From: Halobacillus sp. Nhm2S1
Lineage (GTDB): Bacteria; Bacillota; Bacilli; Bacillales; Halobacillaceae
Assembly: GCF_019599545.1 (NCBI RefSeq)
Contig: NZ_JAIEZV010000004.1
Coordinates: 372,001-436,000 of the forward strand
Length of the DNA stretch: 64,000 nucleotides
Direction of reading: 5' to 3'
Part shown: positions 42,589 through 50,570 of the stretch, in pieces
How the letters are laid out: the number at the start of each line of letters is the position of its first letter
How positions within the stretch are numbered: the stretch's first letter is position 1
Translations under genes and position numbers: made by a program
The notes under the pieces: generated by a model
Seen by the model: only the letters and a program-made list of their open reading frames with translations
Databases searched by the model: none
Told to the model about the DNA's origin: nothing

Positions 42589-44639
42589 TTCTCCTCCTTA
42601 TAAAAGTTAGCTTTCCAAGTCGTTTTTTTAATCACACCATCAAAAATGACGAGCAGGGCCGGAAGTACGAACACAACCATAAGGAAAGCAAGCAACGCTC
42701 CGCGGCCTAACAACAACCCGATAGAAGATACAATCGGATTGGAGGATGTGATCCATAAAATGAATCCGACACTCGACAATATGGCCGCTGATACGAAAAT
42801 CGCGAAGATCTTATCATCGATCGTCTTCTTAATTGCTTTTAGCGCAGGCATTTCTTTTCTCAAATGATTATAGTTTTCCGTAAATAAAATGGCGTAATCC
42901 ACCGTCGCCGCGAGCTGGATGGTACTGATTAACAGATAACCTACGTAAACCAGAGACGTATCCATAAAGTACGGGAATGATAAGTTGATCCATACGGAAG
43001 CCTGAATCGTCACAAGCAGAACGACAGGGATTGAAATCGAACGGAACGTGAGCAGCAGCACGAGCGCTACGGTCACGACCGTCAGAATATTGACGAGCCG
43101 GTTGTCGTCCTGGACGATGTTTTTCATATCAAACAAAGTGACACTCTCACCAAGCATATGTGTTTCATCATAATATTCCCCGGTGACTTGCTTAATTTTC
43201 TCTATGAGAGAAAAAGCTTTATCCCCCTCGGCATCCGTTTCAGTGTACAGAGTTATCCGTGCGTAGTTCTCTGAATAAAACGACTCCGTGATCGACTCTT
43301 CCAAATAAGCGGGAGGGATGGCAGGGCTGACCATGTTTACGTAAGAGATGACACTTGAAACTAGTGGAAGGCTTTCTAATTCCCGTACAAGCTCTTCCTC
43401 CTTGGCGCGATCCCCTTCAGGTACAAGCAAAACCATCGGCATATTCTTTCCGAACTCCTCCTGAATCGCTCTTGCATCCTGGCCTGCTCGGGTATTTTCA
43501 GGGTGTTCGCCTGTTCCATAAATAAATGAAGTTTCACTTTGCGCCAGAAAGGCAGGAACGATGATCAGAATGACAAAAATCAAACTCGGAATGCGGAATT
43601 TCATGACACGTCTGCCGATCCCTTTAAAATCTGGAACAAACGGACGATGCTGGGTACGGTCAATCCAGTGGTAGAACATCAGCGTAAGCGCTGGAAGGAA
43701 AATCATCACACTGAGGAAGCTCAGTAAAATCCCTTTCAGCAGGTTGAGACCTAAGTCTGCCCCGATGCCGAAGTCCATGAACGTGAGAGCCGTAAACCCG
43801 AAGAAGGTTGTCGATGCACTGGCAATGATCGCCGGAAACGACCGTTTCATCGCAAGCAGCATCGCTTCTTTCGGATCGGACACTTCTTTTCGATAATCCG
43901 AAAAGCTGTGCAGTAGGAAGATCGCATAGTCAAGCGATACCGCGAGCTGCAGGATCGGTGCGACGGATTGCGTAACAAACGACACTTCTCCAATGAAAAT
44001 ATTTGTCCCCAAGTTGATCAGGACAGAAACACCAATCGCAGTTAGAAAGAAGACCGGCTCCATCCAAGATGTCGTAGACAAAATCAAAATGAGGATAATA
44101 ATCGGAACAAGTAAAGCTGCTGCATACATCGACTCACTGCCCGCCATCTTCTGGGAAACCGCCGTATTGACCGCTTCACCTGCAACTGCATTTTCTTCAC
44201 CGATCAAATCATAAATGGCATCGGTCGCTTCCACTTCGTAGCCTTCTTGAATCGTCACAGAAAAAAGGGCCGAACGATCCTGATAATAGGTTTCGACGGT
44301 ATCCGGGTCTGCCATTTCCAGCGGGACTTTCAAATCGATGACATCATCGAGCCACATCACATTGGTGACACCTTCGATTGAATGCAGGTCTTCTTTATAA
44401 CTTAAGGCTTCGGTGACGGAGATCTCCTGGATCATGACCCGGGTATTTTCCACCGGCTCATCAAACTCTTCCTCCATCAACTCCATCGCTTCCATGGACG
44501 GAGAGTTTTCCGGCAGATAATCGACCATGTTGTAATTGACCGATACCCCGAACTGCGCCACCGTACTGAGAAGAGTTAAAATCATAAAAATGATGACAAT
44601 GCTTTTCTTATGCTTAATTATTCTTGATGCCCAGCCAAT
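42585..44639 (-). CDS. MMPL/RND-family membrane transporter, probable ATT start
   Basis: A transporter of the MMPL (YdfJ/YdgH) family with two sets of helices and two large extracellular loops. Family marks include SVAPILQLAVSLDYAIFLLHSFSDY and STIQLAATVDYAILFTENY, the two GxxxDY-type proton-relay helices. The first ATG is at 44585, but 18 upstream codons (GWASRIIKHKKSIVIIF) form the basic lead and first half of helix 1. They begin at an ATT (44639) with AGGTGAGG 5 nt before it, and an in-frame stop lies just upstream. I therefore prefer the ATT start (684 residues), with 44585 (666 residues) as a fallback. It is divergent from the TetR gene and coupled to the YhgE-like gene. Lipid or drug export is possible. 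Confidence 0.72.
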   Translation of the reverse strand: MGWASRIIKHKKSIVIIFMILTLLSTVAQFGVSVNYNMVDYLPENSPSMEAMELMEEEFDEPVENTRVMIQEISVTEALSYKEDLHSIEGVTNVMWLDDVIDLKVPLEMADPDTVETYYQDRSALFSVTIQEGYEVEATDAIYDLIGEENAVAGEAVNTAVSQKMAGSESMYAAALLVPIIILILILSTTSWMEPVFFLTAIGVSVLINLGTNIFIGEVSFVTQSVAPILQLAVSLDYAIFLLHSFSDYRKEVSDPKEAMLLAMKRSFPAIIASASTTFFGFTALTFMDFGIGADLGLNLLKGILLSFLSVMIFLPALTLMFYHWIDRTQHRPFVPDFKGIGRRVMKFRIPSLIFVILIIVPAFLAQSETSFIYGTGEHPENTRAGQDARAIQEEFGKNMPMVLLVPEGDRAKEEELVRELESLPLVSSVISYVNMVSPAIPPAYLEESITESFYSENYARITLYTETDAEGDKAFSLIEKIKQVTGEYYDETHMLGESVTLFDMKNIVQDDNRLVNILTVVTVALVLLLTFRSISIPVVLLVTIQASVWINLSFPYFMDTSLVYVGYLLISTIQLAATVDYAILFTENYNHLRKEMPALKAIKKTIDDKIFAIFVSAAILSSVGFILWITSSNPIVSSIGLLLGRGALLAFLMVVFVLPALLVIFDGVIKKTTWKANFYKEEK

Positions 44640-44696
44640 AAGGCCTCACCTCTCTTGCAAATGACATTCATACATTCTATCATTTTATTAACACCG

Positions 44697-44766
44697 TGTT
44701 GGATATTCAACAAACAGTTCTTTAACTATCGTCAGTTTCCCAACATAACTTTATTTTGTGTTGGAT
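44697..44766. promoter_or_regulatory. Putative TetR operators between the divergent genes
   Basis: TGTTGGATATTCAACA (44697-44712) is a palindrome with one mismatch pair. GTGTTGGAT recurs at 44696-44704 and 44759-44766. This is the expected place for self-regulation by the TetR protein and control of the MMPL gene. Confidence 0.45.
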
Positions 44767-44799
44767 TGTCACATAAATGTAACAAAAGGGGCCGGAATT

Positions 44800-45366
44800 A
44801 TGAACGAAAAACTCGACCGCAGAAAAAAATATACAAGGAAAGTACTAAAGGAAAGTTTGATCAGTCTGCTTGCGGAGAAGCCGATTTCGGATATTACTGT
44901 AAAGGAATTATGCGCGCTTGCTGATATCAACCGTTCGACCTTCTACACCCATTACTCTGACCATTACGACCTGCTCAGCAAAATCGAAGAAGAAGTCACA
45001 GAAGATATGAACCGCTACCTGCACAGCTATAACTACGAACATGAAGAAGAATCCATTCAAATGACTGAAAAAATCCTGGAATATGTCATCGAAAACAAAC
45101 TCATGTTCCAGACCTTACTCAATAAAGAAGCGGCTCCGACTTTTGAAAAAAGAATGATGGATCTGACGCGGGGCTTCATGAGGAACAATTGGATGGACGA
45201 GCATGTGGCGAATCAGCATGAGTCGGAGTATTTAAGTTCCTTTGTCATCAGTGGCGCGATTCACGTCATCAAAGATTGGATCGAAAAAGATATGGATCAG
45301 TCACCGAGAGAAATGGCGGTCATGATCAATCACTTTATTAATTATGGTTTTTCTTATTTGGAATGA
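44800..45366 (+). CDS. TetR-family transcriptional regulator
   Basis: A 188-residue regulator. Residues about 5-55 form the TetR helix-turn-helix (RKVLKESLISLLAEKPISDI then ELCALADINRSTFYTHYSDHYDLL). The C-terminal ligand domain resembles the TetR_C_33 or YcnC-like group. The ATG at 44800 has AAAGGGG 8 nt upstream; the frame opens at 44758 without a site. It is divergent from the MMPL/YhgE pair and most likely represses it. The ligand is unknown. Confidence 0.85.
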   Translation: MNEKLDRRKKYTRKVLKESLISLLAEKPISDITVKELCALADINRSTFYTHYSDHYDLLSKIEEEVTEDMNRYLHSYNYEHEEESIQMTEKILEYVIENKLMFQTLLNKEAAPTFEKRMMDLTRGFMRNNWMDEHVANQHESEYLSSFVISGAIHVIKDWIEKDMDQSPREMAVMINHFINYGFSYLE

Positions 45367-45875
45367 TACCCAAAGGGGAGTTTGAGGGCATTCATCATTG
45401 TGATTCAAAGATTTTATAATAGCCCCTTCCCCCTCTTGAACTTAAGTGGTTCAGCAGCTCTTTTTCATATAGATGAATGGAGAAGACGCAAACAGGATAA
45501 GAAACACACTAACTACGAGGGTTCCCAAGAAATTCCCCACTGACATCATTCTTACAACCATCGTTGTACTGATTAACCACACATACAATAAAATCCCTCT
45601 TTACCGCAAAATATCATCCAGTAAGCAAAAGCTATAGGAATTCATTCCACCCCCATCTAGTCCCCTGAAATTTTCAATAAAATGGACCCTGCAGTGATTT
45701 CTCTTGAATCCTGATATTTTCCTCTTATCTTTTCTAATCCAAACCAAATAAAGGTTATGAAAAAAGCAATAATGGAGAGATCACAGGGAATGGGGGGAAA
45801 TGATTCTGAACTTTTCCCTCCCACCACTCACCTAAGTCACGAAGCCAAAACTTTAAAAACGTTTTTTAATAAAGG
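45367..45875. other. Gene-free gap
   Basis: About 500 bases with no supported gene. It includes a low-complexity pyrimidine-rich tract near 45430-45660 and several broken frames. The right end leads into the mnt promoter. Confidence 0.35.
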
Positions 45876-45904
45876 TTGACTTTTATTGGTTTCACCTATA
45901 TATT
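45876..45904 (+). promoter_or_regulatory. Sigma-A promoter of the mnt operon
   Basis: TTGACT (45876-45881), 17-bp spacer, TATATT (45899-45904). It gives a leader of about 200 nt before the ATPase gene. The MntR-like box 1 overlaps the -10 and start region. Confidence 0.7.
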
Positions 45905-45920
45905 TTGCACTAAGGAAACT
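45903..45920 (+). promoter_or_regulatory. MntR-like box 1
   Basis: TTTTGCACTAAGGAAACT closely matches the Bacillus MntR consensus TTTGCCTTAAGGAAA. Manganese-bound MntR would cover the transcription start. Confidence 0.7.
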
Positions 45921-45998
45921 TTTTAAGTGATCTTCAATTATTGTCAACTTTTCATGGGTTCCCCCATATAGTAAAAGGACTATTTTTTTACCCAAAAA

Positions 45999-46016
45999 GT
46001 TGCACTGAGGAAAATT
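45999..46016 (+). promoter_or_regulatory. MntR-like box 2
   Basis: GTTGCACTGAGGAAAATT repeats the same motif about 96 bp downstream of box 1, inside the leader. It may serve a second promoter or act as a roadblock. Confidence 0.55.
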
Positions 46017-46114
46017 AAATGAACGAAACAAATTTTTGTGATACTACGACAAAACCATGAGTATATCTAAACCTCATTGATCATGGGGAGATTCATAATA
46101 AAGGAGGAGAAAAG

Positions 46115-46855
46115 ATGGCGCATGCTGCTCTATCCATCAAAAATCTGCACGTTTCTTACTATGGGAATGAAGCGGTAAAAGAAGTCAGCTTAACCGTGAA
46201 TTCAGGAAATCTCGTCGGAATTATTGGTCCAAATGGCGCTGGGAAATCCACTTTTTTAAAAGCCATGCTGAACTTGATTCCACGGGATAAAGGGGAAATT
46301 AGAATCCTTGGAAAAACGGTGAAAGAAGTGAGGAAAAAAATCGCTTATGTCCCTCAACGGAATGATATCGACTGGGATTTCCCGATCACCGTCCTTGATG
46401 CGGTACTGATTGGCACCTATCCTAATTTGAAATTATTCAAGCGGCCAAAAAAGAAAGATAAAGAATGGGCCATGGAATGTCTACGAAGAGTTGGCATGGA
46501 AGAATTCAGCAAAAGACAAATCGGGGAATTATCCGGCGGTCAACAGCAACGTGTCTTCTTAGCCAGGGCCCTTGCCCAAAAAGCCGAGTTGTTTTTCCTT
46601 GATGAGCCGTTTGTCGGTGTGGACGTAACGAGTGAAGAAACGATTGTCCGCATTTTAAAAGAACTGTGCTCGCAGGGTAAGACGGTCATTGTCGTCCATC
46701 ACGATTTGAGTAAAGCCAACGATTATTTCAACCAACTCATTCTTTTAAACAAAGAATTAATAGGATTCGGCTCCGTCCAGGAAGTCTTCCAGACGGAAAT
46801 CATCGAAAAAGCCTACCAAGGACAGTTTGCTTTCATGAAAGAGATAGGAGTGTAA
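46115..46855 (+). CDS. mntA: Manganese ABC transporter, ATP-binding subunit
   Basis: A 246-residue ABC ATPase for a metal importer. Walker A is GPNGAGKST (about residues 38-46), followed by the VPQRNDIDWDFPITVLDAV Q-loop typical of Mn and Zn systems, the signature LSGGQQQRVFLARALAQ, Walker B LFFLDEPFVGVD and the switch His in VIVVHHDLS. The ATG has AAAGGAGG upstream. The order ATPase-permease-binding protein is that of staphylococcal mntABC (symbol used in that sense; in B. subtilis the ATPase is MntB). Two MntR-like boxes precede the operon, which favours manganese as cargo. Confidence 0.9.
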   Translation: MAHAALSIKNLHVSYYGNEAVKEVSLTVNSGNLVGIIGPNGAGKSTFLKAMLNLIPRDKGEIRILGKTVKEVRKKIAYVPQRNDIDWDFPITVLDAVLIGTYPNLKLFKRPKKKDKEWAMECLRRVGMEEFSKRQIGELSGGQQQRVFLARALAQKAELFFLDEPFVGVDVTSEETIVRILKELCSQGKTVIVVHHDLSKANDYFNQLILLNKELIGFGSVQEVFQTEIIEKAYQGQFAFMKEIGV

Positions 46856-46858
46856 ATC

Positions 46859-47716
46859 ATGGCTTTTATTGAAGCTGTAATGCAATACGGATTCTTACAA
46901 AAAGCGCTGTTAACGTCGATCATGGTCGGAGTCATTTGTGGAGTGGTCGGCTGTTTCATCATTCTAAGAGGAATGGCCCTCATGGGGGACGCCATCTCTC
47001 ATGCCGTCTTACCTGGAGTTGCTATTTCTTATATGTTCGGGATCAACTTCTTTTTTGGCGCCGTTTTCAGTGGTGTCATCACAGCGATTGCCATCGGGTT
47101 CGTCACCCAGAACAGCAGAATCAAACATGATACATCCATCGGTATTATGTTCACGGCAGCCTTCGCTGCAGGAATTATCATCATTACCATGTTGAAAAGT
47201 AGCACAGACCTCTACCATATACTGTTCGGTAATGTTCTCGCCGTCAGAGCCTCTGATATGTGGATCACACTCGGGATCGGTGTTGTCATCCTGGCCGCGG
47301 TGTACCTTTTTTATAAAGAACTCCTGGTCACCTCCTTCGATGAAACAATGGGAGCTGCTTACGGACTGCCCGTACGACTGATTCATTACTTCCTGATGAC
47401 CCTTCTTACGATGGGGACAGTCGCTTCTTTACAAACCGTAGGAATCGTTTTAGTTGTTGCGATGTTAATTACCCCGGCTGCCGCTGCCTACCTTTTGACG
47501 GATCGTTTATGGGTGATGATTTTTCTTGCATCAGGAATAGGGATTCTATCTTCTGTCATTGGCCTTTATTTCAGTTTCACCTACAACCTGGCTTCAGGAG
47601 CGACGATTGTCATGGCAGCAACAGCGATCTTCATTCTTACCTTTCTGTTCTCACCTAAACACGGATGGCTATGGAGGATGTTGAAAGTCAGAAAGAAAAA
47701 AGCGTCTCTTGTTTAA
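46859..47716 (+). CDS. mntB: Manganese ABC transporter, permease
   Basis: A 285-residue integral membrane subunit of the ABC-3 family with about eight helices. Family segments include LRGMALMGDAISHAVLPGVAISY near residue 40 (coupling region) and VGIVLVVAMLITPAAAAYLLTDR. It begins 3 bp after the ATPase stop, so translation is coupled. B. subtilis has two permeases (MntC, MntD) while this operon has only one, which would form a homodimer. Symbol follows staphylococcal usage. Confidence 0.9.
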   Translation: MAFIEAVMQYGFLQKALLTSIMVGVICGVVGCFIILRGMALMGDAISHAVLPGVAISYMFGINFFFGAVFSGVITAIAIGFVTQNSRIKHDTSIGIMFTAAFAAGIIIITMLKSSTDLYHILFGNVLAVRASDMWITLGIGVVILAAVYLFYKELLVTSFDETMGAAYGLPVRLIHYFLMTLLTMGTVASLQTVGIVLVVAMLITPAAAAYLLTDRLWVMIFLASGIGILSSVIGLYFSFTYNLASGATIVMAATAIFILTFLFSPKHGWLWRMLKVRKKKASLV

Positions 47717-47753
47717 TAAACATTCATTTAGATAAAAAAGAGGAGGAATTTTC

Positions 47754-48698
47754 ATGATTAAGAAAAAGTTTTTATTGTTAGCAGCTACCCTATTCAGCCT
47801 GCTTCTTCTTGCAGCCTGCGGTGGCGAGGAAGCGAACGGAAACACGGACCAAGAGGATGGAAAAGTCCAAGTCGTTACTACGTACTCCATTGTATATGAC
47901 ATTGTAAAAAACGTGGGCGGTGATCTAGTCGACATACACAGCTTAGCACCTATTGGATCCAACCCTCACGAGTATGACCCGCTGCCGGAAGACGTGAAAA
48001 AAACTACGGATGCGGATGCTGTATTCTATAACGGCTTAAACCTTGAAGCAGGAAACGCGTGGTTCGACAAATTGATGGAGACCGCAGGAAAAGACGGCGA
48101 AGATGCCCCTGTTTTCCTCATGAGCGATGATGTAGAAGCTATGTACTTAACATCAGAAGGAAATGAAGGAGAAGAAGACCCTCACGCATGGCTGGATGTA
48201 CAAAACGGAATCAAATATGCCGAAAATGCAAGAGATGGACTCATTAAAGTCGATCCTGAAAACAAAGAAGTCTATGAAGAGAATGCTGAGGAATACATCG
48301 CCAAACTGCAAGCATTGCACGATAAGGCCGTTGAACAATTCAATCAAATCCCTGAAGAAGAACGTGTACTTGTAACAAGTGAAGGGGCGTTCAAGTACTT
48401 CAGTGAGGCCTACGGTTTCCAAGCCGAATACATCTGGGAAATCAACCAGGAAAATCAAGGCACCCCCGAACAAATCACAAGAATTGTAGATATCATCAAT
48501 GAAAAACAAATCACAGGATTATTCCTAGAGACGAGTATCGATGCGCGCAGCATGGAAGCCGTATCTGAAGAAACTGGTGTTCCAATCATGGGCGACGTTT
48601 TCACTGATTCTTTAGCTGAACCAGGCGAAGAAGGCGATACGTACATTTCCATGATGGAGTCCAACATCAATACAATCAAAGAAGGATTGAGCAAATAA
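47754..48698 (+). CDS. mntC: Manganese-binding lipoprotein of the ABC transporter
   Basis: A 314-residue cluster A-I substrate-binding lipoprotein (PsaA/MntC/MntA type). The lipobox LLLAACGG lies near residues 17-23. Metal ligands are in SNPHEYDPLPEDVK (first His, near 69), EDPHAWLDVQNG (second His, near 143), with Glu and Asp in the C-terminal lobe (LFLETSIDARS, GDVFTDSLAEPGEEG). GAGGAGG precedes the ATG. It delivers Mn(II) to the permease from the outer face. A terminator follows at once. Confidence 0.92.
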   Translation: MIKKKFLLLAATLFSLLLLAACGGEEANGNTDQEDGKVQVVTTYSIVYDIVKNVGGDLVDIHSLAPIGSNPHEYDPLPEDVKKTTDADAVFYNGLNLEAGNAWFDKLMETAGKDGEDAPVFLMSDDVEAMYLTSEGNEGEEDPHAWLDVQNGIKYAENARDGLIKVDPENKEVYEENAEEYIAKLQALHDKAVEQFNQIPEEERVLVTSEGAFKYFSEAYGFQAEYIWEINQENQGTPEQITRIVDIINEKQITGLFLETSIDARSMEAVSEETGVPIMGDVFTDSLAEPGEEGDTYISMMESNINTIKEGLSK

Positions 48699-48701
48699 CT
48701 C

Positions 48702-48739
48702 AAAAAGCTGTCAGCATGACATCATGTTGGCAGTTTTTT
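48702..48739 (+). terminator. Terminator of the mnt operon
   Basis: CTGTCAGCATGA and TCATGTTGGCAG form a stem with one G-U pair, followed by TTTTTT. Confidence 0.85.
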
Positions 48740-48902
48740 ATGTTTTTATCTGAGTCCTTCCCATGCCTCGATGGTTTCAAATCGGTATCTTTCTCCTTTT
48801 GAGAACATGTCTTTTCCAAATCCTCCAATGAAACGAAAAAGCAAGCCTCATTATGAAAAGTACCTTAAGTGAAAATCCAAACCATGCATTTTCTTACTAA
48901 TG

Positions 48903-48936
48903 AAAAAAGCCTCCACATATGTAAACATACAGAGGC
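48903..48936 (-). terminator. Terminator of the Nif3/YqfO-like gene
   Basis: GCCTCCACATATGT and ACATACAGAGGC pair with mismatches; T-run on the minus strand. Confidence 0.65.
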
Positions 48937-48943
48937 CCGCCTG

Positions 48944-49294
48944 CTAATGCTGCTTTCTTGCCTCCCTTTCCTCCGACACTTGAATGACGGGTTCATCCCA
49001 CGGGTGATTTGGATAAATCCCTTCCTCAATCACCCTTCTTAATATGGCTTCATCCTTTGGAATAGAAAATTCGATCCGAAGCGAAGTGAGAGTCGTTTTC
49101 TCTCCTGCCTTCCCTTCTGCAGGAACGGCTTCTTCCCCTGGCACAAACTGCTCCATTCCATCCCTCGACTGCCACATCACGTTCTTGTAATTCCCTACTC
49201 TCAAATCATCAATGCTCAGTATTCCCTGGACCACTGCATCCACATATTCTGGAACTACAAACGTTTTAATACGATAGATATCCACTAATTCCAT
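48944..49294 (-). CDS. NIF3/YqfO-insert-domain-like small protein (CutA/PII-like fold)
   Basis: A 116-residue protein that resembles the small free-standing relatives of the YqfO/NIF3 inserted domain, with a PII/CutA-like ferredoxin fold. It shares the strand-turn pattern TFVVPEYVDAVVQGI, the VGNYKNVMWQSRDGMEQFVPGE loop and a second strand LRIEFSIPKDEAI ending with the PNHPWDEPVIQV tail (HPYEEP in most homologues). Function is unknown; related proteins bind metals or nucleotides. The ATG at 49294 follows AGGAAGGTG and is preferred to the start at 49324. Confidence 0.65.
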   Translation of the reverse strand: MELVDIYRIKTFVVPEYVDAVVQGILSIDDLRVGNYKNVMWQSRDGMEQFVPGEEAVPAEGKAGEKTTLTSLRIEFSIPKDEAILRRVIEEGIYPNHPWDEPVIQVSEEREARKQH

Positions 49295-49441
49295 CTGACA
49301 CACCTTCCTGAATAATGATTTCATGTATAGTATCTTCTATAATGAAGAACTTACCCTTTCCTTAAACGATCATGAATAGAGGTGCAACCTTTCTTATTCT
49401 TAACCGTATGAATAAGGATCACTAAAAAAGGAGCTCATCAA

Positions 49442-49900
49442 ATGACGACTTTACGCAGAATGACCGAAGAAGAATTTGTGCAATACAATGATTTTTCCAT
49501 TGTTGCTTATGCAAAGGAAAAAGTGGCTGCGGGAAATTGGACAGAGGAAGAAGCGCTTGAAAAAGCGAAAGCGACCCATGCAGAATTGCTTCCTGATGGA
49601 AGACATACAGCCAATCATTTTCTTTATACAATCCTTAATGAAGAGCGCGAAAATGTAGGGTCCTTGTGGATTTGTAAACAATCCACAGACAAGGCCTTCA
49701 TCTATGACATCCGAGTTTCAGATGACCATCAAGGTCAAGGACATGGAAAGAAAGCAATGAGAATGGCAGAAGAGGAAGCCAGGAAAATCGGGGTGCAGAA
49801 GATTGGCCTTCATGTGTTTGGTCATAACACAGTGGCAAGGAAATTGTACGAGAACCTGTCCTATAAAACGACAAACGTAAAGATGGAAAAAGACATTTAA
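49442..49900 (+). CDS. GNAT-family N-acetyltransferase
   Basis: A 152-residue acetyltransferase. The acetyl-CoA loop is DHQGQGHGKKAMRMAEEEA (about residues 97-115), preceded by the FIYDIRVSDD strand and followed by IGLHVFGHNTVARKLYENL, the typical final part. It transfers acetyl groups to an unknown amine. The ATG has AAAGGAG 8 nt upstream. Single gene, ending at the terminator shared with the second VOC gene. Confidence 0.88.
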   Translation: MTTLRRMTEEEFVQYNDFSIVAYAKEKVAAGNWTEEEALEKAKATHAELLPDGRHTANHFLYTILNEERENVGSLWICKQSTDKAFIYDIRVSDDHQGQGHGKKAMRMAEEEARKIGVQKIGLHVFGHNTVARKLYENLSYKTTNVKMEKDI

Positions 49901-49925
49901 CTAGAAATCTTCTCATCCTCACCTA

Positions 49926-49952
49926 AAAAGAACCCTCGCTAAAGGGTTCTTT
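49926..49952. terminator. Bidirectional terminator
   Basis: AAAGAACCCT (49927-49936) and AGGGTTCTTT (49943-49952), between convergent GNAT and VOC genes. Confidence 0.8.
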
Positions 49953-49957
49953 CCTTG

Positions 49958-50353
49958 TTATTTTGCATTTTCATCCGGTTGGTGCACCCCAAAGATGTTT
50001 CCTTCCGTATCCAGGTAGTACCCCTGCCAAGCCATACCAGGCAGTGCATATTTAGGCAAAGCGACCTTGCCCCCATGATCAAGGATGATAGCTTCAATCG
50101 CATCATAGTCTTCTACTCCAATTGTACAGGCAAAGCCATTCAACGCCTGATTCAATTCCGGCGGTGCACTTTTGCGCTGCATTAAAGCACCGTTGATCCC
50201 AAGCTGATCCTCTGCTCCTGTCACCACTCCGAAATAAGGCATTCCTGCGTACTCACTCCAGTCTTCGAATTTCCAATCAAAGACCTCTCCATAAAATTTC
50301 TTCGCTCGTTCCATGTCATCGACATGAACTTCAAAATGCACAACTCTTCCCAT
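49958..50353 (-). CDS. VOC-family protein
   Basis: A 131-residue vicinal-oxygen-chelate protein, with VVHFEVHVDDMERAKKFYGEVF at the start and GYYLDTEGNIFGVHQPDE at the end. The usual second metal His is not obvious in this type, which is common in PhnB/CFP30-like VOC proteins of unknown function. The start may be ATG 50353 or 50356 after AGGTGGG; the frame extends to 50389 without a site. It is a lone gene convergent with the GNAT gene. Confidence 0.75.
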   Translation of the reverse strand: MGRVVHFEVHVDDMERAKKFYGEVFDWKFEDWSEYAGMPYFGVVTGAEDQLGINGALMQRKSAPPELNQALNGFACTIGVEDYDAIEAIILDHGGKVALPKYALPGMAWQGYYLDTEGNIFGVHQPDENAK

Positions 50354-50525
50354 CATTCCCACCTGCTTTTCATAGATTTTGTTCAGCACTTAAAAGCCTT
50401 TACGCTTACATATTCGCCTAACAATCATCTACTCCTTCTTAAATTTCTGCGAAGATTAGCTAATTAACTGGGGAGATTATGGAAAACTGGAAAGCTTATA
50501 TACGTGAAAAAACCGTGCTGTAAAA

Positions 50526-50566
50526 AAAAAGCTTGCAGAGAAATGAAAGGTCTCTCTGCAAGCTTT
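50526..50566 (-). terminator. Terminator of the LtaS gene
   Basis: AAAGCTTGCAGAGA (50528-50541) and TCTCTGCAAGCTTT (50553-50566) with a poly-T tail on the minus strand. Confidence 0.85.
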
Positions 50567-50570
50567 TTAT

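Noticed and set aside
45837-46031. 64-residue open frame on the minus strand
   Set aside because: It lies over the mnt promoter and both MntR-like boxes and has no ribosome site.
45905-46114. yybP-ykoY manganese riboswitch in the mnt leader
   Set aside because: The leader has no recognisable conserved loops of that class; control is better explained by the MntR-like boxes.
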